Shown: in pieces, positions 15,117 through 23,350 of the stretch
Layout of the letters: each line of letters begins with the position of its first letter
Numbering within the stretch: position 1 is the stretch's first letter
DNA from: Symbiobacterium thermophilum
Lineage (GTDB): Bacteria > Bacillota > Sulfobacillia > DYFQ01
Assembly (NCBI GenBank): GCA_020725105.1
Contig: DYFQ01000030.1
Location: forward strand, 1 to 35,466
Length of the DNA: 35,466 bases
Direction: 5' to 3'
The notes under the pieces: generated by a model
Databases searched by the model: none
The model's input: only the letters and a program-made list of their open reading frames with translations
What the model was told of the DNA's origin: nothing
Program-made: the position numbers and the translations under genes

Positions 15117-16787
15117 ATGGCCATGCAGCGGCGCCACATCCTGGCCATCGACCTGGGCACCACCGCCCTCAAAGTGGCCATCGTGACGACGTCCGGCGAG
15201 GTGGTGGCCCACGAGACCGACGGCTATCCCCTCCACGTGCTGCCGGGCGGCGGAGCCGAACAGGACCCGGCGGACTGGTGGGCGGCCATCGAACGGGCGG
15301 TCACGCGGCTCCTGGGGCGGGGCGAGGTGAAGCCGGAATCCATCGTCGCCGTGGGCGCCACCGCCCACTGGTCCGGGACAGTTCCCGTCGACGCGGCGGG
15401 CGAGCCCCTCCGGCGGGCCATCATCTGGATGGACACGCGGGGCGTTCCCTACGTCCGGGAGATCACCGGCGGCCCCGTCCGGATCTCGGGCTACGGCCTC
15501 GACAAGCTGTGGCACTGGGTGCGCAAGACCGCCGGCATTCCCGCTCACAGCGGCAAGGATTCCGTCGCCCACATCCTGTGGCTCAAACACGAGGAACCGG
15601 AGACCTACCGCTCGGCATACAAGCTGATGGAACCGAAGGACTTTCTGAACCTCAGGCTCACGGGCCGGTTCGCCGCCTCCCATGATTCGATCACCCTGCA
15701 CTGGGTGACGGACAACCGGGACCTCGCCCGCGTCCGCTATGACGCAGCCCTCCTCAAGCTGGCCGGCCTGGAGCGCGAGAAACTGCCGGACCTCCGGTCC
15801 TCGGTCGACGTCCTGGGCCCGCTGCGGCCGGAGATCGCGGCCGCATGGGAGCTGCCCGACGGCACCCCGGTCGTGGTGGGAAGCCCGGACCTGCACACCG
15901 CGGCCGTCGGCTCAGGGGCCACCCGCGACTACCAGCCCCACATCTACGTGGGCACCTCGTCGTGGGTCACCTGTCACGTGCCGTTCAAGCGGACGGACCT
16001 GGTCCACAACATGGCCTGCCTGCCCTCGGCCATTCCGGGGCGGTACTTCGTGGCCAACGAGCAGGAAACGGCCGGTGCCTGTCTGCAGTTCCTCCGCGAC
16101 AACCTGCTGTTTTACCCCGACGAACTGGGACCGGGCCCAAGCCCGGACAACGCCTTCGAGCTCTTCGACCGCGTGGCGGCGACGGCCCCGGCGGGAAGCG
16201 GCGGCGTGATCTTCACGCCGTGGCTCGTCGGCGAGCGCACCCCCGTCGAGGACCCGTTCGTGCGCGGCGGGTTCCACAACCTTTCCCTCGGCACCAGGCG
16301 GCCCCACGTGCTCCGCGCGGTGCTGGAGGGCGTGGCCTACAACGCCCGCTGGCTCCTCGAGGCCGTGGAGTCCTTCGTGCGCCGGCGCCTCGATCCCATC
16401 CGGATCATCGGCGGCGGCGCGAAGTCGGACCTGTGGTGCCAGATCTTCGCGGACGTGCTGGGCCGCACCATCGAGCAGGTGCGGGATCCGGTCCTTGCCG
16501 GCGTCCGCGGTGCCGCCATCCTGGCGGCCGTGGGCATCGGCGCTACCACGTTCGACGCGGTGCCGGACCAGGTGGCGATCGCCCGGACCTACAGCCCCGA
16601 CCCCTCACACCGTGAGCTTTACGCCGAGCTATTCCGGGAGTTCGTGCGCCTCTACCGCAACAACCGTGGGAGCTACGCCCGGTTGAACCGCCAGGCGGCA
16701 CCGCTGAGCGGAGTAACCCCAGGGGGGCTACCTCTCACGGCTGGGGGAGACCGCCCGAGGGCAGGTCGGGCAATTGGTGCACGATAA
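15117..16787 (+). CDS. FGGY-family carbohydrate kinase (xylulokinase-like)
   Basis: This is a 556-residue two-domain kinase of the actin-like ASKHA fold. The N-terminal phosphate loop is LAIDLGTTALKVAIV. The first-domain active site has GATAHWSGTVPVD and RRAIIWMDTRG. The second domain has GSPDLHTAAVGSG with the catalytic Asp, YVGTSSWVTCHV, and the adenine-site segment IRIIGGGAKSDLWCQIFADV. The family phosphorylates sugars or polyols with ATP; the substrate cannot be read from sequence. ATG 15117 has GGAGGAGG 8 bases upstream. It lies 45 bases after the PLP lyase gene and is probably cotranscribed, so it may supply or remove a phosphorylated metabolite for that enzyme. The last ~30 residues are low-complexity and overlap the convergent propeller gene by 53 bases. 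Confidence 0.85.
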   Translation: MAMQRRHILAIDLGTTALKVAIVTTSGEVVAHETDGYPLHVLPGGGAEQDPADWWAAIERAVTRLLGRGEVKPESIVAVGATAHWSGTVPVDAAGEPLRRAIIWMDTRGVPYVREITGGPVRISGYGLDKLWHWVRKTAGIPAHSGKDSVAHILWLKHEEPETYRSAYKLMEPKDFLNLRLTGRFAASHDSITLHWVTDNRDLARVRYDAALLKLAGLEREKLPDLRSSVDVLGPLRPEIAAAWELPDGTPVVVGSPDLHTAAVGSGATRDYQPHIYVGTSSWVTCHVPFKRTDLVHNMACLPSAIPGRYFVANEQETAGACLQFLRDNLLFYPDELGPGPSPDNAFELFDRVAATAPAGSGGVIFTPWLVGERTPVEDPFVRGGFHNLSLGTRRPHVLRAVLEGVAYNARWLLEAVESFVRRRLDPIRIIGGGAKSDLWCQIFADVLGRTIEQVRDPVLAGVRGAAILAAVGIGATTFDAVPDQVAIARTYSPDPSHRELYAELFREFVRLYRNNRGSYARLNRQAAPLSGVTPGGLPLTAGGDRPRAGRAIGAR

Positions 16788-18297
16788 TGCCGCCGCCTTC
16801 CTCGAAAGCGGCCAGGTACCGGCCGTCGGGTGACCAGTAGAGCGGCATTTGGGACAACCCTGTGAAGCGGATGAACACGGGCGGACTGCCGCCCGCCCAC
16901 TCCCGGACGAAGATGGCCGACGGGCCCGGCCGGTTGTAGATGTAGGCCAGCCGGCGCCCCCGCGGGTCGGCATGGAATGAGGTCGCGGCCGTCAGAGCCG
17001 GGTAGTCGTCCCAGCCCGTGAGCCGGAGCTCCCGGACTGGCCCGGTCGCCGACGTCGGGTCTTGCCCGGGGCGAACGGCCGCCAGGCGCCCTTTCCGGAA
17101 GTCCCAGAGCCAGACCAGGCCGTTGGCCGGATCCGGAACCGCCCGGCCGTAATCGAATTCGCTGTACTCCAGGACCTCGCCGGTCACGCGGACCAGGTCG
17201 GTTCCCCACCAGTCGTCCCACCCGTGGTGGACGACCAGGCTTCGGCCCGGCTCAAACCACCGAAGCTCGATAATGTGGCGGGCGGGTTCATCGACGACCT
17301 CCGGCGCCCCGCCACGCTCCACGTCCAGGCGGGCCAGCCACTGCTCCGACGGGGCGCCGTCCCCGCCTCCCCCTCGCGTGTCCTGGGCGAAGTAAACGGT
17401 CCGCCCGTCGGGATCCCACAACGGCCGGAGGTCGCGCGGCCCGTCCGTCAGCCGGCGGGGCATGCCCCGGGGCCGGCCGTCGGTGTCCAGGGCCAGCAGC
17501 CACAGCCCTTGGTGGGCGTAGACGAGCTGCGACCCGTCCGGGGAGGGGGCCGCGTCCTCGCCCCCGGCGGCCAACCGGTAGGGGCTGCCTCCTGGGCTGA
17601 CCGCCCACAGGTCCAGCGAGTCCCGCTGATTCACGGCGCGGGTCGTGACGAGCAGCCCGGGCGGGTCAGCCGGCAGCCAGGCGAACCCGACCGGGTCCCC
17701 ATCGACCCGAACCACCTCGAGATCGCCCGAGGGCACGCTCAGAATGCAGGGCCGGTAGGCCGCCACCTCGTCGGGGGTCACTTCGACGCAGCGGACGGCC
17801 AGGTACCGGCTGTCGGGCGACCAGACGGCCGGGCCGCCCCAGTAGCCGGGCCGCGCCTGGACCCCTTCGGGGATGATGGTCAACTGCCGGTCGATGATGG
17901 GCTCAAGGCCCCCGGGGCGATCCAGAATCGCCAGTTCGTGGGCCACGTCGGGCTGGTCCGGCTGGGTCCGCCGCGCATCCGTCAAAGCCTCCGCCGCCGC
18001 CGTGGCGTCGTCCCGCCGCAGGTGCACCAGGGCCCGCAGGTAATGGGCGTATGCGTTATCGGGATCCAGGGCCAGCGCCTTGTCGATCATGCCGTCGACC
18101 ATGTCGGGGGCAGGCTGCCAGCTGCTCCTCAATACATCGGCGGCCTGGTGCAGATAGATGCCGGCCTGTATCCTGGCGTCCGTCCCGCCCAGCCGTTCCG
18201 CCAGGGCGATGACGGGACCGGCCGGGTAGCTGTGCCACCCCGCGCCCCGGGACAGCGCGTCAGCCAGGACCCACCACCGTTCGGCGACAGTAGCCAC
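16735..18297 (-). CDS. TPR and beta-propeller (PD40/WD40-like) protein, N-terminus probably lost
   Basis: From GTG 18297 the frame gives about 520 residues. Residues about 50-110 are TPR-like helices (MIDKALALDPDNAYAHYLRA, then LVHLRRDDATAAAEALTDAR). Residues about 145-515 are repeated propeller blades with WSPDSRYLAV, PSPDGSQLVY, WDPDGRTVYF and WSPDGRYLAAF signatures, as in TolB/PD40 proteins. Such proteins usually have a signal peptide or membrane anchor; none remains. The frame is open further upstream to 18558, but that stretch is antisense to a membrane-protein frame and lacks natural composition. No good ribosome site precedes the GTG. I infer that a deletion removed the original start. 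It ends convergently inside the FGGY gene. Confidence 0.65.
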   Translation of the reverse strand: MATVAERWWVLADALSRGAGWHSYPAGPVIALAERLGGTDARIQAGIYLHQAADVLRSSWQPAPDMVDGMIDKALALDPDNAYAHYLRALVHLRRDDATAAAEALTDARRTQPDQPDVAHELAILDRPGGLEPIIDRQLTIIPEGVQARPGYWGGPAVWSPDSRYLAVRCVEVTPDEVAAYRPCILSVPSGDLEVVRVDGDPVGFAWLPADPPGLLVTTRAVNQRDSLDLWAVSPGGSPYRLAAGGEDAAPSPDGSQLVYAHQGLWLLALDTDGRPRGMPRRLTDGPRDLRPLWDPDGRTVYFAQDTRGGGGDGAPSEQWLARLDVERGGAPEVVDEPARHIIELRWFEPGRSLVVHHGWDDWWGTDLVRVTGEVLEYSEFDYGRAVPDPANGLVWLWDFRKGRLAAVRPGQDPTSATGPVRELRLTGWDDYPALTAATSFHADPRGRRLAYIYNRPGPSAIFVREWAGGSPPVFIRFTGLSQMPLYWSPDGRYLAAFEEGGGIIVHQLPDLPSGGLPQP

Positions 18298-18327
18298 TTG
18301 CTTCGGCGCTCCGCTGATCAAGGGTCG

Positions 18328-18564
18328 GTGCTGCCACTGCCGCTCCAGGCCCTCATGGTCGGACTGGTCGCGGGTTCCCTGCTCAGCATCAAGTTCGAGC
18401 TCGACCCCCTGTTCGTCATCTGGCTCGTGATGTTCCCCGGCGTTCTCATTGGCGCCCTGTATCGGGACTTCTTCCGGTGGCTGTGGACTGACGCGCTGCT
18501 GCCCTTCACGGCGGCAGCAGTGCAAGCAGTGTTGCGCCTCCGGAGTACTTCTCGGCACCCCTGA
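18328..18564 (+). CDS. Small membrane protein, 5' end probably truncated
   Basis: The frame from GTG 18328 (or ATG 18355) encodes 78 (or 69) residues with two hydrophobic segments. The first is QALMVGLVAGSLLSI. The second is PLFVIWLVMFPGVLIGALYR. They are followed by DFFRWLWTDALLPFTAAAVQ and a basic tail. The composition is that of a real inner-membrane protein and unlike chance frames. It opens abruptly with PLPLQ near the point where the divergent propeller gene also loses its 5' end. AAGGG lies 3 bases before the GTG, too close to be a convincing site. Function unknown. Confidence 0.5.
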   Translation: MLPLPLQALMVGLVAGSLLSIKFELDPLFVIWLVMFPGVLIGALYRDFFRWLWTDALLPFTAAAVQAVLRLRSTSRHP

Positions 18565-18644
18565 GCCAGGTGACCCTGGGATGGATACCTGGCCGGAGAG
18601 GGGTTGGGGGAGATCGCCACGGGGGTCGTAGCGAAGGGGACTCT

Positions 18645-19141
18645 ATGCGGCGTCTAAACGTCCTCCGGGCCGTACGGGAGGAGGGTGGCCGGTTCGAGCT
18701 CAACTTTTCGCTGCTTACGGCGGACGACCTTGGACTCCTGGACCGCCTCGTGCTCCCCCCGGCACGCGCCGTGGCCGGTAGGGTGGTCGCGGAAGGAGCG
18801 GCCAGCTCGGCCATGCCTACCCCGACGGCGGGCGGTACGTCCTCATTGCCGAGGAAGAGCGGGCGGCGAAGGCCGGCGAGGACTATTGCGCAAGCCACAC
18901 CGGGGGCGGTGAGCGGTTCTTCTTCACGAGTTTCGGCGACGGCAGTGGCCCCCGCCACTGCCTGCCGGACCTGTTCTTGCGAGCCCAAAGGGCCTTGCGA
19001 GGCCAGGACTGGCCCGCCGAGCTTGCGGCGGCGGTCCAGGAGGCTTGCGGGCTGGCATTTCGGGCGGCCTACGACGCCCCACGGGGCGGCTCCCCTGTCT
19101 TCTCAGGCCCGAGCGGGTGTCTGTCCCCCTACAGCCGGTAA
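18645..19141 (+). pseudogene. Unrecognised gene disrupted by a frameshift
   Basis: ATG 18645 has AAGGGGA 5 bases upstream and begins MRRLNVLRAVREEGG, then RFELNFSLLTADDLGLLDRL. After about 18790 that frame turns to Ser/Thr/Pro-rich noise. Gene-like sequence continues in a different frame from about 18800: GQLGHAYPDGGRYVLIAEEE, then RFFFTSFGDGSGPRHCLPDL, then ELAAAVQEACGLAFRAAYDA, to TAA at 19139-19141. The second frame has a stop at 18779-18781 and no start codon of its own. One lost base or two gained near 18785-18800 would restore a single protein of about 165 residues. The 3' end overlaps the convergent M32 peptidase gene by 13 bases. No family was recognised. Confidence 0.6.
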
Positions 19142-20631
19142 ATTTCTGTGTACTTCTCGCGGATGTACCGGAGGTAGGGGCCGGCGTCCAGGCCACCGCC
19201 GGTGATCCGCTGGACCAGCTCCGCCGGCGTGAACTTGGAGCCGTGGACGTGGAGGTTTTGCCGCATCCACTCGCCCAGGGTGCCGAACTCGCCCTTGCGG
19301 ATCTGCTCCGGGATCTCCGGGTGGTCGGCCAGGGCCCGCTCGTACAGTTGCAGCGAGATGACGTTGCCCAGGGTGTAGGCGGGGAAGGAGGCCAGGCCGG
19401 CCCCGGACCAGTGGATGTCCTGGAGCACGCCTTCCACGACGTTGGCGGGCCGGATGCCGAGGTACTCCTCCATCTTGGCGTCCCAGGCCGCCGGGAGGTC
19501 GTCCACGGGAAGCTGGCCCTTGAGTATCTCCTGCTCGATCTCGAACCGGACCATGATGTGGAGGTTATAGGTGACCTCGTCGGCCTCGGTCCGGATGAGC
19601 GAGGGGCGCGAGCAGTTAACCGCCCGGTAGAAAGCATCGAGGGATACCGGTTCGAGCTGCGGGAAGACCTCCTTCAGCCGGGGTAGGAAGTACTCCCAGA
19701 AACCCCGGGACCGGCCCACCACGTTCTCCCACAGCCGGGACTGGGACTCGTGAAAGCCCCCCGACGCCCCGCCGCCCAGCGGGGTCCGGCGGAACTCGGC
19801 CGGGACGTTCTGCTCGTACATCCCGTGCCCCGCCTCGTGGATGGAAGAGAACAGCGCGTAGCCCAGGTCGTCGGGGCGCATCCGGGTGGTCAGCCGCACG
19901 TCGTCGGGGGAAAAGGACGTGCAGAAGGGGTGCGCCGAGCGGTCCTGGCGGCCGCGCTTGAAGTCAAACCCGATGCGCTCCAGCACCTCGATGCCAAAGT
20001 CCCACTGCTTCTGCTCGTCGAAGGGCTGGTAGAGGAAGGAGTCGTCCAGCGGGGCGCCGCGGTCGACGATGGCCGCCACCAGCGGCACCAGTTCCGCCTT
20101 GAGCTGGGCGAAGAGGGCGGCCACGTCCCGCGTCCGCACGCCCGGTTCACGCAGGTCCAGCAGGGCGTCGTAGCGGGTCTCCTCGTAGCCCAGGGCGTCG
20201 GCCACTTCCAGCTGGAGGTCCACCAGGCGCTTCAGCGGGGCGGCAAACGGCCCGAAGCTCCTTTCCTCGCGGGCCTTGAGCCAGGCGTGATAACCCTGGG
20301 AACTGGCGACCGTTATCTCGGCCACCAGCTTGGGAGGCACCCGCACCGCGCGTTCGTAGTTGCGGCGTCCAACCCGGTGCAAGCTGGCCTCCAGGGAGTC
20401 GTATGGCAGCCGCCCGGCCTCGGAGGCAAGCTCTTCGAGGAGCTTGCCCAGTTCCGGGCTGGTGGCCCGCTCGTGAACCAGGCGGCGCAGGGTGGCCAGC
20501 TGCTCGGCCCGGGCCTGCGCCCCGCCGGGCGGCATGTAGGTCTGCTGGTCCCAGCTGAGCACGGCGGCGGCGTTTTGCAGGTCGTCTATCTCGGCGTAGA
20601 GCTCCCGCAACCGTTGCCACCGGTCCTCCAT
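19129..20631 (-). CDS. Carboxypeptidase Taq (M32) metallopeptidase
   Basis: This is a 500-residue, full-length M32 carboxypeptidase. The zinc motif is HEAGH (His265, Glu266, His269) in SSIHEAGHGMYEQNVPAEF. The downstream HESQSRLWENVVGRSRGFW supplies the third ligand Glu. Other marks are DLREPGVRTRDVAALF, HPFCTSFSPDDVRLTTR, and near the end IHWSGAGLASFPAYTLGNVI. These enzymes remove C-terminal residues from peptides, are often thermostable, and are cytoplasmic; no signal peptide is present. ATG 20631 has GAGGTG about 7 bases upstream. It is divergent from the DinB gene at 20.9 kb and convergent with a broken gene. Confidence 0.95.
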   Translation of the reverse strand: MEDRWQRLRELYAEIDDLQNAAAVLSWDQQTYMPPGGAQARAEQLATLRRLVHERATSPELGKLLEELASEAGRLPYDSLEASLHRVGRRNYERAVRVPPKLVAEITVASSQGYHAWLKAREERSFGPFAAPLKRLVDLQLEVADALGYEETRYDALLDLREPGVRTRDVAALFAQLKAELVPLVAAIVDRGAPLDDSFLYQPFDEQKQWDFGIEVLERIGFDFKRGRQDRSAHPFCTSFSPDDVRLTTRMRPDDLGYALFSSIHEAGHGMYEQNVPAEFRRTPLGGGASGGFHESQSRLWENVVGRSRGFWEYFLPRLKEVFPQLEPVSLDAFYRAVNCSRPSLIRTEADEVTYNLHIMVRFEIEQEILKGQLPVDDLPAAWDAKMEEYLGIRPANVVEGVLQDIHWSGAGLASFPAYTLGNVISLQLYERALADHPEIPEQIRKGEFGTLGEWMRQNLHVHGSKFTPAELVQRITGGGLDAGPYLRYIREKYTEIYRL

Positions 20632-20871
20632 CTGTGTTCACCTCACTCCAAACGTCGGGCCGCCCGCCGCGGCCCTGGTGCAAGTTTGGCCGCCCGCATG
20701 GCGCTTCCCTCCATGCCCGCGAGGGCTGGCTGGTTTGCTGTCCGAACACGTCAGTGGCCGCCGGCGGAGAACGCGAACCTGACCGGCCGGCTGCAAGGGA
20801 AGTGCGAGGTCAGGTGGAAGCAGTTTGCCGAAGGCGAGTTTCAGTACGTCGACAAGGGGAGGCCGGCCAAC

Positions 20872-21318
20872 GTGGAAGAGAAACGCATCTTTCTCTCGAT
20901 CTGGGAGCTCCTGCGGCGCAAGACCGTGCAGGCCATCGAGCGCATGCCTGAGGAGCAGATCGGCTACCGGTTCAGCCCGGACCTGCGCTCCTTCGGCGAC
21001 GTGGCGCTGCACCTGGTAGCCTCCCAGCGGATGATGCTGGACGTGCTTGAGGGCGGCCAGTGGGGCCAGCACCGCTGGACCCTGGCCGACTATCCCACCC
21101 GCGACGACATCCTGGGCGTCTACCGGCTGGTCACCGAGGCCGAGCGCGCCTACTACCAGGGGCTGGACTACGACGAGCTTCGCCGGCGGGTGCAGTTCCC
21201 GTGGGCCGAGCGCACGGTACTCGAGACCCTGTTCGTCTTTCTGGTTCATCAGGCCCACCACCGCGGCCAGCTCTACACCTACCTGCGGTTGGCCGGGGTC
21301 CAGCCGCCCGAATACTAG
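20872..21318 (+). CDS. DinB/YfiT-like protein (second copy)
   Basis: This is a 148-residue DinB-superfamily protein. Its helices include IWELLRRKTVQAIERMPEEQ, LRSFGDVALHLVASQRMMLD and LFVFLVHQAHHRGQLYTYLR. All three expected metal His positions are present: one in ALHLV and two in HQAHHRG. The start chosen is GTG 20872 with GGGGAGG 9 bases upstream. Open frame upstream of it has no start codon with a ribosome site. It resembles the DinB protein at 6.1-6.6 kb along its length, including the LRSFG and YxYLRLxGxxPP motifs, so the two are paralogues. A broken FAD oxidoreductase gene follows by 25 bases. Confidence 0.75.
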   Translation: MEEKRIFLSIWELLRRKTVQAIERMPEEQIGYRFSPDLRSFGDVALHLVASQRMMLDVLEGGQWGQHRWTLADYPTRDDILGVYRLVTEAERAYYQGLDYDELRRRVQFPWAERTVLETLFVFLVHQAHHRGQLYTYLRLAGVQPPEY

Positions 21319-21343
21319 GCCCGGGCGCCGCGACGTGGCTGAC

Positions 21344-21760
21344 ATGGGTCCCAAGGTCGTCATTATCGGCGGCGGGGCCATCGGGGCCAGTTGCCTCTAC
21401 CACCTGACCGAGCGGGGCATCACCGACGCGGTGCTCCTGGAGAAGGACCACCTGTGCTCCGGATCGTCCGGCCGGTCGGCCGGGGTGGTGGAGACCCAGG
21501 CTGCCCTTTGTCCGCCACGGCTACCTGCGGCTGGGGCGGACACCGGCCGATCTGGCCAGCTTTCGGCGTAGCGTCGAAACCCAGCGGCGTCTGGGTATTG
21601 CCGGACCGCGGGTACTTGACCCTGACGGCATAGCCGCGCTGGTGCCCGGGGTGGTTGTCGGCGACGTGGCGGGCGGGCTGTTCGGCCCTGGTGACGGCTA
21701 CATCGACCCGCACCGGCTGGTAGGCATTTTCGCCCGCCGGCCGGCCGCGACCCCGCGGCG
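21344..21760 (+). pseudogene. FAD-dependent (DAO-type) oxidoreductase, broken
   Basis: ATG 21344 (or GTG 21335) begins MGPKVVIIGGGAIGASCLYH, the GxGxxG dinucleotide-binding motif, then DAVLLEKDHLCSGSSGRSAG, typical of D-amino-acid/sarcosine oxidase-type flavoproteins. The frame fails soon after VVETQA. Homology resumes in another frame near 21500 with FVRHGYLRLGRTPADLASFR, then LVPGVVVGDVAGGLFGPGDG and YIDPHRL. About 30 residues between the two parts are missing, so an internal deletion changed the frame. After about 21740 the sequence becomes noise and runs into the convergent gene. Family members are 370-400 residues; only about 140 remain here. Confidence 0.75.
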
Positions 21761-21788
21761 GGGGCGGGTGCCCGCGGGGCGCGGCGCG

Positions 21789-22160
21789 TCAGGCATCCGA
21801 CCCGGCCCGTTCCGGTGTGGGCCCCGCGATCAGGATCTGCCGCCAGTGGTAAAGGTAGACGGGTAGCGCCACCAGGACCAGGGCGGCGGCGTCGACGATG
21901 CGGCGCGCCGTGCCCGCCCGCTCCTGGCGCCGCGTCTGTTCCCGTTCCTCGGCCAGCCGGGCTTCCAGTTCGGCCACGGTAACGCCCTCGGCGGCCGCGC
22001 GTTCGTGAAGTTCCAGCGGTCCGGGCACGTACTGCGGCAGGGGCAGGGCCAGGGCCACCAGGGTCCGGGCCAGGCCGACGGTCCCGCCGAGCACCATCAT
22101 CAGGGTGGCGAAGGCCACCAGGTACAGGTAGATGTTGCGGACCGTCCAGCCGGTGCGCAC
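21789..22160 (-). CDS. DUF5671-like membrane protein, downstream copy
   Basis: This is a 123-residue protein with a transmembrane helix near residues 8-38 (IYLYLVAFATLMMVLGGTVG), a charged middle helix (ELEARLAEEREQTRRQERAG) and a second membrane helix ending LVLVALPVYLYHWRQI. The paired YLYLVxF and LPVYLYHW elements resemble DUF5671 membrane proteins. Function unknown. GTG 22160 lies two bases after the stop of a similar gene. The two probably form a hetero-oligomer or arose by tandem duplication. Confidence 0.65.
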   Translation of the reverse strand: MRTGWTVRNIYLYLVAFATLMMVLGGTVGLARTLVALALPLPQYVPGPLELHERAAAEGVTVAELEARLAEEREQTRRQERAGTARRIVDAAALVLVALPVYLYHWRQILIAGPTPERAGSDA

Positions 22161-22162
22161 GG

Positions 22163-22543
22163 CTAGTCTCCCGGTTCGGAGGCGCGGATGCGCCGCCAGT
22201 GATAGAGGTAGACGGGGAGAGCCACCGCCACGGTGGCCAGGCCATCGGCAACCCGCCGGGTTCCCTGGGCCCTGCGGAAGGCGGCGGCCCGGGCCGTTTC
22301 GTGCTCCCGCTGAGCCTGCGCCAGCTCGGGGTCGGGCGCGGGGCGGCCGGGCTCCCAGGGTCCGACGCCGGGGACGGGTCTGGGGAGGGCATCTGGGGGA
22401 TGGTCGCCGCCGGGCAGGAAGATGTCGGCGACGGCCCGTACTATGCCGGTCCCCGCCACGATGAGCACGATCAGGGTGACGAAGACGACCAGGTACAGGT
22501 AAACCAGGCGTATGTCCCAGGCTCGGCGCGGAACGGCTGCCAC
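22163..22543 (-). CDS. DUF5671-like membrane protein, upstream copy
   Basis: This is a 126-residue protein with the same plan as its neighbour: a membrane helix (LVYLYLVVFVTLIVLIVAGT), a Pro-rich loop, a charged helix (AQREHETARAAAFRRAQG) and a second membrane helix ending VAVALPVYLYHWRRI. The GTG start at 22543 directly abuts GAGGAG with no spacer, and no other in-frame start exists. It is the first of the two-gene unit. Function unknown; the call rests on shared YLYLV and YLYHW motifs. Confidence 0.65.
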   Translation of the reverse strand: MAAVPRRAWDIRLVYLYLVVFVTLIVLIVAGTGIVRAVADIFLPGGDHPPDALPRPVPGVGPWEPGRPAPDPELAQAQREHETARAAAFRRAQGTRRVADGLATVAVALPVYLYHWRRIRASEPGD

Positions 22544-22594
22544 CTCCTCGGCTGCCTCATTCTAGCATGCCCGCGCCGTGTCCGCGCGCTGAGC

Positions 22595-23350
22595 TCAGCC
22601 CTGCTTCCAGCGGGTGGCCCGGCGCTCCACCCACTCCAGGGCGGCGAAGAGGACCAGGACGGTGGCCAGGATCTGGGCGACGGTGGCCATGAGCAGCGTG
22701 GCGTTGTAGGTGTTCTGGGCCAGGTTGAGGAGATAGCCCAGCCCCCGGCTGGAGGCGATGAACTCTCCAACCACGGCCCCGGTGAAGGCGAACCCGACGG
22801 TCACCCGCAGGCTGGAGAAGACCCAGGCCAGCACCGACGGGACCTGGACCTCCCTCAGCAGGTCCCACCGGGAGCCGCCAAGGCTCTGGACCCGGTCCAC
22901 CAGGGCGGGATTCACCTCCCTGAGCCCCCCGTAGACGGCGAAGAACACCAGGACCACCACGAGAAAGAAGCTGAGAGCCACCTTGGAGGCGATGCCGATT
23001 CCCAGCCAGAGGATGAACACCGGGGCCAGCACCACGCGGGGGATGGCGTTCAGCACCAGCATCACGGGCTCTACCAGCCGGCCGAACCAACGGACGGTGC
23101 CGGCCAGCCAGCCCAGGGCCGCGCCGGCCAGAAAGCCCAGTACCAATCCCCAGCCGGCCGCCTGAAGGGTGGCGAGAAAGTGGGGTACGACGCTGCCCGA
23201 GCGCAACTGCTCAAGGACCAGCCGGCCTGCGGCCGTGGGCGCGCTGAAGGTGCGGACATCAAGGGCGCCGGAGCGGGCGGCCCACTCCCACGCCGCCAGC
23301 AGGCCGAAAAGCAGCGCGGCCCGGAGAACCGGGAGCAGCCTACCGCTCAC
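22595..23350 (-). CDS. ABC transporter permease, NitT/TauT (SsuC-like) family
   Basis: This is a 251-residue inner-membrane permease of the nitrate/sulfonate/taurine class with about six membrane helices. The cytoplasmic coupling loop is LREVNPALVDRVQSLGGSRW, followed by DLLREVQVPS, then FAFTGAVVGEFIASSRGLGY, the class signature. It should form a dimer and pair with the ATPase encoded just upstream. The start at 23350 overlaps the ATPase stop by 11 bases. It is the last gene of the operon. The transported substrate is not determined. Confidence 0.9.
   Translation of the reverse strand: MSGRLLPVLRAALLFGLLAAWEWAARSGALDVRTFSAPTAAGRLVLEQLRSGSVVPHFLATLQAAGWGLVLGFLAGAALGWLAGTVRWFGRLVEPVMLVLNAIPRVVLAPVFILWLGIGIASKVALSFFLVVVLVFFAVYGGLREVNPALVDRVQSLGGSRWDLLREVQVPSVLAWVFSSLRVTVGFAFTGAVVGEFIASSRGLGYLLNLAQNTYNATLLMATVAQILATVLVLFAALEWVERRATRWKQG

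Noticed and set aside
17062-18327. Plus-strand frame upstream of the small membrane protein
   Set aside because: It is antisense to propeller blades and of shadow composition; only the part after 18328 looks like a real membrane protein.
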